Origin: Siphlonurus alternatus
Lineage: Eukaryota > Arthropoda > Insecta > Ephemeroptera > Siphlonuridae
Direction: 5' to 3'
Assembly: GCA_949825025.1 (NCBI GenBank)
Contig: OX463778.1
Span: 6,029,142 to 6,093,141, forward strand
DNA length: 64,000 nucleotides
Shown: piece after piece, positions 34,951 to 47,040 of the stretch
Layout: every line of letters starts with the position of its first letter
Position numbering within the stretch: the stretch's first letter is position 1
The notes under the pieces: model-generated
What the model was told of the DNA's origin: nothing
The model's database searches: none
What the model saw: the letters and a program-made list of their open reading frames with translations, nothing else
Program-made: the position numbers and the translations under genes

Positions 34951-35290
34951 CACACTAAATTTTTAGATACTGAATTGGTTTCAGTACTTTATGTCAGTAC
35001 AAAATTGTTCCAATTTCGTCTTACATCCAGCACTTTTGACCTATAAAACACTTAATCCAAGTACAAATTTGGTACTGAAAAAAGAGAGTCAATATTTTGT
35101 ACTTTTTTTTACTCTCTTTTTTCAGTACCAAATTTGTACTTGGAATAAGTGTTTTATAGGTAAAAAGTGCTGGATATAAGACGAAACTGGAAAATTTTGT
35201 ACTGACTGGAGCAATTTTGTACTGACTGGAGCAATTTTGTACTGACAAAAAGTTACTGAAAACCAATTCAGCATCTAAAAATTTAGTGTG
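34951..35290. mobile_element. 340-bp foldback element (ACTAAATTTTTAGAT ends)
   Basis: Near-perfect inverted repeat. ACTAAATTTTTAGATACTGA, TTTCAGTAC, CTTACATCCAGCACTTTTGAC, AAGTACAAATTTGGTACTG on the left pair with CAGTACCAAATTTGTACTT, AAAAAGTGCTGGATATAAG, AACCAATTCAGCATC, TAAAAATTTAGTGTG on the right. A 20-bp unit (GACTGGAGCAATTTTGTACT) is tandemly duplicated in the right arm. A decayed copy lies at 60054. Confidence 0.9.
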
Positions 35291-35313
35291 TATATACGAT
35301 ATATCATCGTCCT

Positions 35314-35493
35314 TCATCCGGAATAATGAGCTATCTGCCACGATAAGCTGTTTGCTATTTCAGGTGAGCTCAATTATGAGCTGTAAATTTAACATAAAGC
35401 TCATTGTTGCACTTACCTGAAATAGTAGATAGGTTATTATTGCAACGAGATCGTTGGTTAGGCAGATATAGCTCATTATTCCGGATGAGGGAC
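35314..35493. mobile_element. 180-bp foldback element (TCATCCGGAATAATGAGC ends)
   Basis: TCATCCGGAATAATGAGCTA on the left, GCTCATTATTCCGGATGA on the right, with inner arms TATTTCAGGTGAG and TTACCTGAAATAGTA. A related fragment lies at 5470-5625. Confidence 0.85.
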
Positions 35494-36182
35494 TATATAT
35501 TATATATAGGTTGATGGCATAATCATTTAGGATATCATTATATGATTTTTTAGAGAAAAAAAAATATGATAGAAAGAGACAAAGTTTACTGCGAAATTCA
35601 ACCTACAAACTACAAATCTTAACTATTTGGACGATTCAATAGAAAACAAAGTTGCAACATTTTTTTGTTAATTGTATGATATACAGTATTAATAACAAAT
35701 TATCACACTTCACATAATATACTGTATAATTATAATAAACTATATTACATGAAATGCAGGATGACACATGCTAATTCTTTCAGTTGTCACTTTATGTGTA
35801 TCAATATTCCTTGTTACATCATCCGCCCTCTTAATTATTACTCTTTCCACTTTGCAAATGTAGACTAAGAGGCACAGCAATATATGTGAAGTTTGTCGAT
35901 ACTTCTTGTTTTGTCTCCTTCACATAGTGTACGCTAATTAAAACAGTTATTAATTTAAATTAATATACGAGTAAAACAATGCATTCAAAATAATTAAGCA
36001 GATTTGTAAATGTTATCAATATTATAATTAAATATCAAATGTTTATGATAGCGTCTTCTTAAAATTACTCATTAATTATTTTAAATTTTTTATCACTTTA
36101 ATATAATATGGGACGTTTATTAAATAAAGATTGGGCATTGTATATTGTATGTAAATAAGTCTATTTTCGTTTTATGCTGCTA
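35494..36182. other. AT-rich intergenic DNA
   Basis: Nothing recognised. Confidence 0.4.
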
Positions 36183-36460
36183 CCCGAATTGAAATAAATT
36201 ACATCTTTTATTCGTTATCAAGCTCTCTCCTCGTCTAATTTCCTCCTATTTTGCACCATTTAAGAGGAAAAAAGCGAGTTTGCTTCTTCTTTTCTCTTAC
36301 TGAGTGTAAAATATTAGAAATATTGTCTTCATTTCATCCTCACTTTGAGCAAAGAAGAAATAAATAAGATGTGTTTTTGAGTAAAAAGACGTTTTATTAT
36401 AAGATTAGGTATATAGACGTATTAAGGATGAGTTGAAGATGTTGTAATTTTTCTACTATA
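36183..36460 (+). mobile_element. CCCKAGTTGAAA MITE-like family, copy 6
   Basis: CCCGAATTGAAATAAATTAC through GTAATTTTTCTACTATAGG, with complete internal blocks. Confidence 0.85.
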
Positions 36461-36678
36461 GGCTATTCTGATGTGTCGATCAATCGAGCACAATTATTTT
36501 ATCCTTGTGAATAATATATTGAGAATTATTTTTTCAATTATCCGCACTTTTAAGTTATAATACAAAGCCGGTATAGAATACAAAATTATTCACATATTAT
36601 AATTTATACAATTACACTCACCTGCCTGGTATTAATCATCTTGTGGGAGAGCTTATAATAAATTTATATTTGTTATTT

Positions 36679-36990
36679 CCCTAGTTGAAAATTTTTCTCT
36701 TCAACTCATCCTTTACACGTCCAAACCTAATATTTTTAACTTCTAAAACACATCTTATTTCCTCCTCACTCAAAGTGAGGATGAAATGAAGGCAATATTT
36801 TTAACATTTTATGCTTAAGAAGAGGGAAAAAGACGTAATCTCGTAATTTTTTTCTCTAAAATGATGCAAATAGCAGAAAATTAGACTAGGAGGGAGATTA
36901 ATAGTAAATAAATTATTAAATTTTATTTTATTTAATTAATTTTAAAAAAATTAATTAAAAAAATAAAGATGAAATTTATTTCAACTCAGG
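36679..36990 (-). mobile_element. CCCKAGTTGAAA MITE-like family, copy 7 (inverted)
   Basis: Starts CCCTAGTTGAAAATTTTT and ends AAATTTATTTCAACTCAGG. It is the reverse complement of the copies above, about 220 bp from copy 6, so the pair could itself form a large hairpin. It contains an A/T-rich expansion near 36900-36960. Confidence 0.85.
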
Positions 36991-37595
36991 CGATTTGTGG
37001 GAGGACTTATATAAATTTATATTTGTTATATAATCTTTGGAGAGGACAACACCGCCGCCAGCTTTACGACGAGATGACCATTAGCATGTTGTTGAGGGCC
37101 TCTCTTCGTCATTAGAGCCGCCATAAAGGACATGGAGAACAGGTATATAAGAAAGGGTTGGTTTATTGCGGCGGTGACCTGTGATCGAATGTTTATACAA
37201 TGCTTTTTTTGTAAGAGACAATTCTTTTTTTTTTATGTTTTAATTTAAAGTGGTGATTTTATATTTATTTATTTTGTAGCCATTGTAAAAGTATAAAATT
37301 TATTTTACAATTCGTTACAAAAAAAAAAAAAAGAGGAGGGACCTTAGGAACGATGCATTTCACATTCCAATATAGCCCACAATAATGTGTTTACTTTTTT
37401 ATAATATAAATATAGAGGATGATTTTATGTATATATTATATTGTATGCTTTAATATATTACATAATAATATTTATAATATAGATAATTGAAAACAATTAA
37501 TCGTTAATGGCGTTGAAAAAAATATGGTGAAATAGATTTGCAAATTCATTTTGAAAAGGTAGATTATTTTTATTATTCCTAAACTTGCTTACCTA
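36991..37595. other. Intergenic DNA
   Basis: A GC-richer patch lies at 37040-37190 (CACCGCCGCCAGC, TTGCGGCGGTGACC) in otherwise AT-rich sequence. No gene recognised. Confidence 0.35.
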
Positions 37596-37892
37596 ATTAA
37601 GGGTCAAGTAACACGCCCAATGTTAAAAAAATCCCACACATGAAAATTATGAAAAAATAAATAAATAAAATTTTCTCCTCTATATATAATACATCCCCTA
37701 TCAGCATCCCTTATCAGTGGCTTAAATATAAGGCATAAAAATTCGAGCCAGGTTTTGAGTTATGAATTTGTGTACCTAATATTACAGCTAATACTTATAG
37801 GGGATGTATATAGAGGAGAACATTTTAAATATTTGTCATAATTTTCATGTGTGGGATTTTTTTAACATTGGGCTTGTAACCTTCCCCATAAA
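37596..37892. mobile_element. TTAAGGGT foldback family, copy 1 (diverged)
   Basis: TTAAGGGTCAAGTAACACGCCC, CAATGTTAAAAAAATCCCAC on the left pair with GTGGGATTTTTTTAACATTG, GGCTTGTAACC on the right. Inner arms: TCTCCTCTATA and TATAGAGGAGA. The better copy is at 50147. Confidence 0.8.
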
Positions 37893-38014
37893 AAAATATT
37901 AGGGGCTTCTCCATATGAAAACATGACCCTGGTACTTTCATATTAACGTAACTTTTAAACACGCTATATATTCGTTTTGCCGATATAAAAATAAAAACAA
38001 ATAAAATGTAAATA

Positions 38015-38214
38015 CGGATTCAGATGGCGATGCGACGCGATTTTGACGTAAAAGCTGTGAAATCCTATGCGGCGGCGAATTCGCCGGTAATCGCGTTAAT
38101 TACGATGCTCTATTTCTTTTGATCGCTTAATATGACCGCCAATGGATGTTACAGCAAGTGCGCATTATTCGCGTCGCGTCGCATGGTAAAAATCGCCATC
38201 ATGTGAATCCACCT
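38015..38214. mobile_element. GATGCGACGCG foldback family, copy 1
   Basis: GGATTCAGATGGCGATGCG, ACGCGATTTTGACG on the left; CGCGTCGCATGG, AAAATCGCCATCATGTGAAT on the right. The internal sequence is GC-rich (TATGCGGCGGCGAATTCGCC). A second copy lies at 44524. Confidence 0.85.
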
Positions 38215-41200
38215 TAAGTTCTAAGTTTAAAAATATATATTTGACAATTAATAATGAGTGAGTAAATTTGAATTAATCAAACTTACCCCCTTATTCAACC
38301 CCTATAGGTCGACACGAAAAGGTCTCTGTTAATAGCCAACAATGACATAAAACAATTAGCAACACTTTAGTCTTGAAAATCAACGTTTCAAGAGGGGATT
38401 TAAATCAACGAGTGGGCGTGTCCTCGAGTGACAAACGACCGCCACAGAAGGGTTAAGGTGGACTCCCCCAGCTGTCCATAGCATGTCCCTGCATGCACCA
38501 AAACATTGAAACACGTCAGGCTGGTTGATGGCTTGCCATAACTCAGGATCGTTCAACCGTGAAATATTACATTAGATTTTTACATTAAATACTATGTATT
38601 TATAATAATTCAATTATACTATTGTCACGAGTATAAATCATATTTAATAATTTTATATTAATAGAATATGTTTTCATGTATACATAACTGTATTTAATGT
38701 ATTTTATAAAAGTTATTAATATAAATTATGTAATGTGTTTATTTAAGTACTTATAACGTTTTAGGATCATGTTAAAGCTTATCATATTCAACAGTAAATA
38801 CACAGTTTGCATTGAGCTTTTTTTTTCCAGTAAAGCACGGTATCATAAAATGTAAAAAAGTGTTTGCTGGATCTTATATTTAACACAATAACTAATTTAT
38901 GTTAAAATAAACTGTAGAATTTGTTATTTTTCATATAGGCACCATTCAGCTCCACTTTTTTTTTTTTAATCTAAATCTAAATATGATATTTTGTGACAAA
39001 AACCACATGATATTTTTGAAAAAGTCTGAATTCTACTGACTTTAAAATACAACAAAATAATTATAGTTGTTTTTAAAAATGTATAAATTTTGTTAAAAAA
39101 AATATAATATTAAAATTTTAAGCTGTAATTTCAGTAGCACAATTCAATTCATTTATTCAATCACTGACTGCACAAGTACAACATGGATTACATCATTTTA
39201 CAAAATATAACAAACAAACACTGAAGCACTTTACAACAACCCATATAATAGTAAAAGTTACTAACAAGGCATATATGATTAATATTTATTATTTTATTAT
39301 TTGTATATTTTATACATAAATATTTAGAAAATCACACTAGACAATATATCCTCAGCCCACTTATTGCTGAAAAATATCTTTACAAAATAAATTTCTTTGT
39401 TAAAAAATTTTTTTATTATTATTTTTCCTGAAATACATTTATATTTATTTTTATATTAAATATACTTTTTTGATATTTTTATTAAGCAAACAATCATAGC
39501 CTTGCAATCATAAATTATAAACAAAAATTTTACATATTTTAATCAAATAAAAATGACCCAGCAGTGATAATGATGTATTCGTTTTAAGTACATATAATAT
39601 ATAAGTCAGGTACAGTACATAAAAATTCACTATATCTTCTCAGCATTTTTTGTACTTTGTGTTTTCCTGGCATGAGAGGCAGGAGACATACCAAATAGTC
39701 CAGAAGAACCTAATATAATACGTGCATTTGGCATTATACAATATGATGTTTTAATGTACTAATTTTTTAAACCATTTCTTCAAGACGTCAAATGCGTCAC
39801 TCTTAAACAATAATTTCTTCTTTCCAGTACCCAGAAAGTAAAAAAAAAAGTGCTTTTTTCATTATTTCAGGGAAGTAAAAGAACTTTAAATTTTTTTTAT
39901 TTTTTTTTGTCAAATTCCTAATATATTTAATTTAAGGCGTTTTAATTAAAATTTTAAGGTTTTGCATTGTTAAGTGCAAACGATTTATTGTCAAATTTAA
40001 AAGTTGATCTATTACAACATTATTTGATCGTATCATTTTTATCCAAGTTAAAGTTTTGATATACAGTAAAGAGCTATATTGCATGTCGAACATATTTGAT
40101 ACTTCTTCAATCAATAACTCTTAACATAGAAGTCATGTTTATTCAATAAATTTGCCCCCAGAATAAATGTTAGTCTTACCTCCCCCCTCCAGCTACTGTA
40201 TAAAATATCGGCATTAACTCGACGGTCCGAGGGTATATTTACATGTATCAAAATTCACCACTCTTGAATACATTTTCTATACTAATTTAAATATAAACAT
40301 TACAAAACTTTGTATAATAATATTGTTGTATTTTTTTCTGTTGCATGCAAGGTGATTTGTCATAGATAAAATTATTATAATATAATGTAATTTATTACAT
40401 TGAAAAATAGCATATTATAAAAGAAGCTACCACAAATCTTAAAATATTTTTTACTGTAATTATTTTATTCTAAATTTACTTGTTTTATTAAATATTTATT
40501 ATTTTTTTAATATTTTGTATGAATTTAAAAATTTATACAATTTAATTTTTATAAAAATAATGATATTTACATGTAACAAAATCAATAAATGATAATTATG
40601 CTAATGAAGATAATTTCTGATCATCTGATCATTTTTATTATTTATTATTCATGTTTATTTTTTGTAATGAATAGAATTATATGATGTTTAAATGAGTCCT
40701 ATACCTTTTATTGTTTATATTACGATGTAAAATTTCTGCATGTAGGAAAAGTATGTATTGTGTCGCAGATCTAATGTTCATTGTAATCGATTTTTAATGA
40801 TGGCATATAGTTTTACAGTATAATCATAATGTATTATGTTTGTGCTGCAATCGCACTTGCTTGATTTATGGGTATGCAATGAGGAGGGACTCTTTATGAG
40901 TTGCCTGACTTTACAATAGCTGCCTTGTGATATTATTAAGTGAATTGATAAATTAAATATGTTTCAAGTGAGTGTTGAAAAGTGGCTAACAGATGCTGGT
41001 ACTATATACGAATAATTTCAATGTTAAATGGTTGTTAATTAGCTTGCTTACTTAGCTTTATAATACTGACTTTTGTCCTTTTTAAATTTTATGCCATGTA
41101 CTGTATACATAAAGCCTGTATTACTCAATACAATTTTGCATAGAATTTTTTCATACAAGAAAATTTCTTCTCCATAAAAACAAATGGAGTTGAAGATTTG

Positions 41201-41981
41201 TTGTGAGGAAAAATGTTATGCAATAATTGGAAAAATCGTATCGGAAGAAGATAGATTTTGACTGCTTTGTCAATGAACTCTAACTACTAGTATGATATAC
41301 TCGCCTAAGTCAATTTTATTTGATCGATATTTTAGAGAACAAAACGCGATATTTACCAAGTTTGACATTCAGATTTTGTTACATTCATTTTGGACATCAA
41401 ATCACATTGTCTCAAGCCATAAAATGTATCAACAACAATAAACTAATGTTAATAAGTTAATTACGAACTAAACTTGTGTTTTCAAAATAAGTGAAAGTTT
41501 CCCAATACTTCTGTTATCATAATGTGCTAAATTAACGTGCTAAACACAATAAATTTTAGGTACAATTTTTGACAGACTTCAGTTTGTGCAGGAGCTAGGA
41601 GGCGCGGCAAAGACTCGGCGCGAAGTGTTAATACTTTCCGCTATATGAATAAATTACGAGGCTCGCTCGGTCAACCAAATGTGTCAGAAAACCCAAGTTG
41701 ATCCTTCTAAACAAAGGTTATCGAGCCTGCTGACGTGGAGGTGAGAGAAGCCTTCTAAGAATTACTAACCACGGGATAAAAGCATCTGCATTAATGTGCC
41801 ATCCATGGTAGATATTGAAAAAAAAAACTAAAATTCCGTCTTCTATGTTTTGATGATATTTTGTCTTGTTGCTCCCACGATTTTGAAATCGATTTCTTTA
41901 CGTTCAGTTATACATCTCAGGAAAAATTTAACATGGATATTTTTATTGACACTGCAGGTAGCACGTTGTTCAGTGGCCACG
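38215..41981. other. Long AT-rich gene-poor stretch
   Basis: About 3.7 kb with no recognisable gene. The 39130-39260 segment (TTCAATTCATTTATTCAATC, then TACAACATGGATTACATC) might be an inverted LINE 3' end, but no coding remnant was found to support that. A GC-richer patch lies at 41585-41780. Confidence 0.4.
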
Positions 41982-42279
41982 TATATAGAGGAGATTGCGC
42001 TGACGTCATGCGAGGAGGGCCAGAATGCACGGACTAGCATATAAACAAAGCGTATACAATAACTTTTTACTTGACTTAACAAAATAAATCAAGTTTAAAA
42101 TATCACCGCCAAAAAACTGTTAAAAGTATGATTTTTTTCGTCATTTTGCCTATGCTCACTGTATAATCTGGCCCCCGAAAACTTTCTCTTTTCCCTCCCT
42201 CCTGCGCCCCCTTCGCAATGTGTTATTATAGGGAAACCCCTCTCCCGCCTCACGTAAACATAAACAGAAATCAGCTCTA
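41982..42279 (-). mobile_element. TATAGAG-ended family, copy 1 (inverted)
   Basis: TATATAGAGGAGATTGCGC, TGACGTCATGCGAGGAGGGCC through AACCCCTCTCCCGCCTCACG, then TCAGCTCTATG. It is the reverse complement of the copy that starts 250 bp downstream. Confidence 0.85.
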
Positions 42280-42338
42280 TGAGTCTAATAATCTAATATT
42301 TATATAGAAAACTTGAAAATCCAGGACAACCTGAAGGG

Positions 42339-42530
42339 AATTTTTTATTGCAGAAATGAATAGAGGGCATCAAATTATATTAAACACTGATTTTTTTTTC
42401 AATATTTTTTTAGAGGTCAGGAAATATTGCTAAAAAATTGTACAAAAGTTGACGTCATAGAGTATTTCCTAAATTTGAAGAGGGTTCAAAAACATCTGAA
42501 TAAAAATTAACAATATACGTAACTTGAGGT
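42339..42530. repeat. Partial CAATGGAGTATCGACC-family sequence between inverted copies
   Basis: TTTTTTATTGCAGAAATGAATAGAGGGCATCAAATTAT and TTTAGAGGTCAGGAAATATTGC match one arm of the palindromic family. The other arm is missing. It contains a CRE palindrome at 42450. Confidence 0.6.
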
Positions 42531-42878
42531 AGCTGATTTCTGTTTATGTTTACGTGAGGCGGGAGAGGGGTTTCCCTATACTAATACATTGCGAAGGAGG
42601 CGCAGGAGGGAGGGAAAAGAGAAAGTTTTGGCAGGCCAGATTATACAGTGAGCATAGGCAAAATGACGAAAAAAAAATTATAAAAAATACTTTTAACGGT
42701 TTTTTGGCGGTGAGATTTTTTTTATGAGTTCTATCGTGTACTGTTAAAGTATTATTGAAGTATTTAAACTTGATTTATTTTATTAAGTTAAGTAAAAAAT
42801 TATTGTACACTTTGTTTATATGCTAGTCCGTTCATTCTGGCCCTCCTCGCGTGACGTCAGCGCAATCCCCTCTATATA
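42531..42878 (+). mobile_element. TATAGAG-ended family, copy 2
   Basis: AGCTGATTTCTGTTTATG, GTTTACGTGAGGCGGGAGAG through CTAGTCCGTTCATTCTGG, GTGACGTCAGCGCAATCCCC, TCTATATA. No ORF. The ends are short imperfect inverted repeats (TATAGAG..GATT). The third copy is at 50502. Confidence 0.85.
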
Positions 42879-43821
42879 CAATTATGTAATATACCCAAAT
42901 ATGTAATAAAAAATGTCTATTTCTGTTAAACAAGAGAGTCGGTTCTCTCTCTATAAAGTCGCGCTATGATAGCGACGTCGTGGACAGCACGACCTGTTGA
43001 TGAATGACGAGAGGGGAGATACCGGTGACAGATGACTTCGGGTGCACCCCCCCGCCCTCGGTCGATACGTCATAACTAACCCCTAGTAGCAGCTGATGCA
43101 TTCTTGGGGCATCCCAGGGGACGAGGAATTATTCATACAATCACAGAGCGGCGCGCAATCTTGGATACCACCTAAATTATTCATCCAGAGAGTAAATGAA
43201 AATTGATAGTTACGTTGTATATCAGAATTAATATAGAAATAATGTAAGAAAAATAATAACACACGAGAAAAAGAGGATATGTTTTTTATATATATTGCAT
43301 GCTGCTAATGAAATAATGATTTTATTTTTCACTTAATTGGTATACATATTTTATAAACAGAATTTTAAAGCAATGCCTGCCAGACATTATCGTAATGTTT
43401 AATAATAATGCATTTAAGATTTCCATAATCCATATAATTATGTTTTTTTAAGGGTATACAAGATCCTTAAGTAATTAAACATTATAATTAATAAATTTCA
43501 CATAACAGTATTTTTATTAAGAAGAAAAAACAAACAAATTCCATGACATATATAAAATCGAGATTTGACATTTCCGATTTTAAGTTGTCTTATCATTGAC
43601 CTAGCTCTCTCAGTGCGTGATAATTAATGACGTTTTCTCTGTCTAAAATTGTTATTAATAAATGCCCTCATGTCATTAATTCTCCTCTTCATTTTCAGTT
43701 GATAATCCTCAACTATACATCTCGGAACACCCGGAACGTCCACTTTGACGACACTGATACATGCGCCAGTTCATTTAAACATTCAACTACATGCTACATT
43801 AGGGGCTTAGTCTAGAAGATC
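42879..43821. other. Intergenic DNA
   Basis: A GC-richer patch lies at 42950-43160 (GCACCCCCCCGCCCTCGG). No gene recognised. Confidence 0.4.
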
Positions 43822-44178
43822 CCAATGGAGAACTAAACTAAAAAAAAAAAAAAAAAAGAATGAATGTGCAAAGTTATATATGCAACTGTTTTTTTTTTTT
43901 TTTTTTTCTTCAGATTTTTTCAGGTATCCGTGAAAAACGTTCGTGAAACCGCGGTTCCTGGATTTTTTTAATATCTCTGGTGGAACTAATTTAAAAAATA
44001 AATTTATAGTTCAATTTTAACGAACACCCCTTTTTTGCAAGAGTGCTGCCTCGTGACGTCATAAATTAAACTTTCAATAATTAAAAAAAAATAGTTCACG
44101 GACTCTAAAAAATCAGAGTGGCATAACTTTGCACCCTCTATATATCTGCAATAAAAATTTAAGGTCGATACTCCATTG
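43822..44178. mobile_element. Palindromic CAATGGAGTATCGACC family, copy 3 (rearranged)
   Basis: The left arm is eroded by A and T runs (43838-43857, 43892-43908). The right arm is intact (CAGAGTGGCATAACTTTGCA, AAGGTCGATACTCCATTG). The centre has CGTGACGTCATAAATT. Confidence 0.7.
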
Positions 44179-44523
44179 ACTGCGTGACCCAGAGAGCGAT
44201 CGTAACGTTCTTGGTGTCCAGAGGTGTAGCAGAGCTAGGACAGTAGCCGGGTGTGATAAGGAAGAGTAATGGCCCGAGATGTCCGGCCAAGATAGCGGCA
44301 TGTCAATCTGTCACCGGGCAGATAGCCCCCATGAATCATACACGCCCGTGTTATCAGCGGTATGACAAGAGCCTGCAGTAGCCATGTTGACCGGAGGGGA
44401 GCTCTACCGGAGAGAGCGTAAAGATGGAACCAAGACTTTAGAATTGGAACTATAGAGTGTCCGTAGAACGGAATGTAATGGACTACGATGTTATTGCATA
44501 TTTGAAAATAGGACGTCGAGTAA

Positions 44524-44740
44524 AGGCAGATGGCGACAACGGCGATGCGACGCGATTTTGACGCAAAAGCTGTGAAATCTTATGCGGCGAGCGAATTCAC
44601 CAGGTTGCGGCGAGCGAATTATAGCGTTAATTATCTATGCTCTTTTCTTAATAGCCATGTCCGCCGATGGATGCTACAGCAAATGCGCATTATTCGTTTC
44701 GCGTCGCATGATAAAAATCGCCATGTGAATCTGTCTTTAG
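44524..44740. mobile_element. GATGCGACGCG foldback family, copy 2
   Basis: GGCGATGCGACGCGATTTTG, ACGCAAAAGCTGTGAAATC match copy 1 at 38015. The right end is GCGTCGCATGATAAAAATCG. An extra GCGGCGAGCGAATT duplication lies inside. Confidence 0.85.
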
Positions 44741-45074
44741 GCATGTCGCACACAGACCTGTATTTCTACGATCGTATATTATACGTTTCTCGTTTTATAA
44801 TAGAATTTGTTCTAAATATCTTATCATATGAAAACATTACGATTCGAAGCTGTGTACAACACCTGATCGCATAGATTTTTACTTTTTAAATCATCATGCG
44901 ATCCTGTGCGAGATAGCCCTTATGTTTTATATATATATATAGAAAAAATTTTATGAATGACTTTATCTCGTTTTAATCTCGATATTGAGGCCTTTCAAAA
45001 ATGTGACAAAAATCGAGGCCGTAAATGTGCAACTTTTTTATTCAGGTTGTCAAATTGCATAATGATGTAGTAAA

Positions 45075-45395
45075 GTATGGAGTATCAACCTCAATTTTTT
45101 TTATTGCAGAAATATAATTATAGAGAGTGCAAAGTTATGCTACCCTGATTTTTTTTAGAGCCCGGGAACTATTTTTAAAAAATAATTGAAAGTTCTTTTT
45201 GTGACGTCACGAGGTGCCACTACTTAAGAAAGAGATCGGACTTGCCGCCGCGTGACATCACAAAAAGGAATTTCAATATTTTTTAAAAAATAGTTCTCGG
45301 GCTCTATATAAAAAATCTGAAAAAAGTCAGGGTAGCATAACTTTGCACCCTCTATCTATTTCTGCAATAAAAAAATGAGGTCGATACTCCATTGT
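45075..45395. mobile_element. Palindromic CAATGGAGTATCGACC family, copy 4
   Basis: Near-complete hairpin. GGAGTATCAACCTCAATTTT, GTGCAAAGTTATGCTACCCTG, TTTAGAGCCCGGGAACT on the left are mirrored on the right. Central TGTGACGTCACGAGG (45202) and GCCGCCGCGTGACATCACAA. Confidence 0.9.
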
Positions 45396-45924
45396 TTCAT
45401 ACACCTCGCGACAGGCCGGACGTTGCCCCTGCCTGATTATTGAGTAGCAGCTCCAAGAGACGGAAGGGGGATGGGGTACATCCTCGCGAGTCTTTTAATT
45501 TCCTCCATATAGAGATTTATGATCGACAATGCATGCATTACGGAGCATGAAGACGGCTAGAAACAACATGCTCCGGCGTTCAACTGTGACATCAAACTTC
45601 GAAACAGCGACAATCATTTCCTGTCGATATAGGTTTGATGTGATGGTACCATCGTTCATAAACACATCGCGCGGTTTTCAATTTCAGCAATTAAGTCACA
45701 ACAACTGCAGCTCACATTTAATATCCTGACGATGCCGTTATATAAAGAATCCTTCATTGCTGTGTATTTAAATGACATTAATCTGCCTTGATGTTATATC
45801 ATCGGGGGGATTTGGATTGATGGTTAATTGAAATTTTCTCCTGATTTTAACTTCGTGGATCTCATTCAGAGTTCTTTGGAAGGGTTTTATGGGTCCCTTC
45901 CAAACCCGCGCGATCACGATCTAA

Positions 45925-46000
45925 AGCAGTCCATCCCAGCATTTGCCTGGTTGTGACTGAAGAAACCATGGAAACCTCAGTCAAGATGCTCGGCAATTCA
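45925..46000 (-). mobile_element. SINE core domain without 5S head
   Basis: GTCCATCCCAGCATTTGCC, GTGACTGAAGAAACCATGG, AACCTCAGTCAAGATG match the core of the 5S-headed SINE. The flanks (to about 46120) are unrelated to it, so this may be another SINE family sharing the core. Confidence 0.6.
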
Positions 46001-46690
46001 TGGAATAAGCCATCAATCACCTCCCGGATGCACGAATGGGTGTTCTTTAACAACCACCACCTGTGAAAAGTTTGTCGGTGCCTGAGTAATTTTACTTTAT
46101 GGCAAGTGACGTGTACATTATTGGTCGTTTTGGTCACAACAATAGAACGAACAGCTAATGCAAAACATCATTGTTGCTAGATTTTTAGTTGTCAACTACG
46201 ATCAACATACGTTGTTGATATGAACGTGTGCTAGACAAAACTCCCAGTTATCCCCACAGGACTCTTGTTATTATTATTTTCCCATAAAGGTGGTGTATAA
46301 ATTATTTCAGTAGCAATATCGTTGTGATCAATACTCATTATATTTCAGTGGCTGGCGGCGGACGGAACGATGTTATCGCGGTTATCTTCTTTTTTATCTT
46401 TTCAATTTGAATAAAACATCTGAAAGTAAAAATAAATTCAAGAATTATGCAAAATGAAAAAAATATATATGTAAATATTTATTACCTATTGAATGTATTA
46501 TTTAAAAATAAATAAAGTGGACAGAACTAATTTAAAAACATAAAAACGTATAATTGATTTCTGGGAAGCATAAATACACCGATGTAGTTTTAATACGACG
46601 CTGAGAGAGAGAAAAAAAAGTCATAATTTTGGCGGCCACTATAACTATTAGCTGTAGGTCGCTTAACTGACCGACGCCCGGTAATATAAA
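46001..46690. other. Intergenic DNA, nothing recognised
   Basis: No gene. The 91-aa minus-strand open frame at 45862-46137 covers the SINE core and is not protein-like. Confidence 0.4.
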
Positions 46691-46944
46691 CAAGTTGAAA
46701 TAAGTTTCATCTTTTATACGCTATTAAGTTCTACTCGTCTAATTCCCTCTTATTTTGCACCATTTTGAAGGAAAAAGACGAGATTACGTCTTCTTTCCTC
46801 TTCTTGAGCATAAAATTTAAGAAACATTATTGTATTCATTTCATCCTCACTGTGAGCAAGGAGGAAATAAGATGTGTTTAAGAGGTAAAAAGATTAGGTT
46901 TGGACATGTAAAGGATGAGTTGAAGACGTAATTTTTCAACTAGT
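46691..46944 (+). mobile_element. CCCKAGTTGAAA MITE-like family, copy 8
   Basis: CAAGTTGAAATAAGTTTCAT through GTAATTTTTCAACTAG, with all internal blocks present. It lies only about 100 bp before a CAATGGAG palindrome. Confidence 0.88.
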
Positions 46945-47040
46945 ATAATGCGACAACACTCCACAATGTCCATATGTGGTGAAGCAAAATTTCGACCTAG
47001 TCGAATGATTTTTACCAAAAGGTCCTCCAGTTCTGATTGT

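Noticed and set aside
39130..39260. Inverted LINE 3' end
   Set aside because: TTCAATTCATTTATTCAAT resembles a repeat tail, but no coding remnant or second copy in the window supports it.
45862..46137. 91-aa minus-strand ORF as a gene
   Set aside because: It translates the SINE core and its flank. The same core is non-coding in the other copies.
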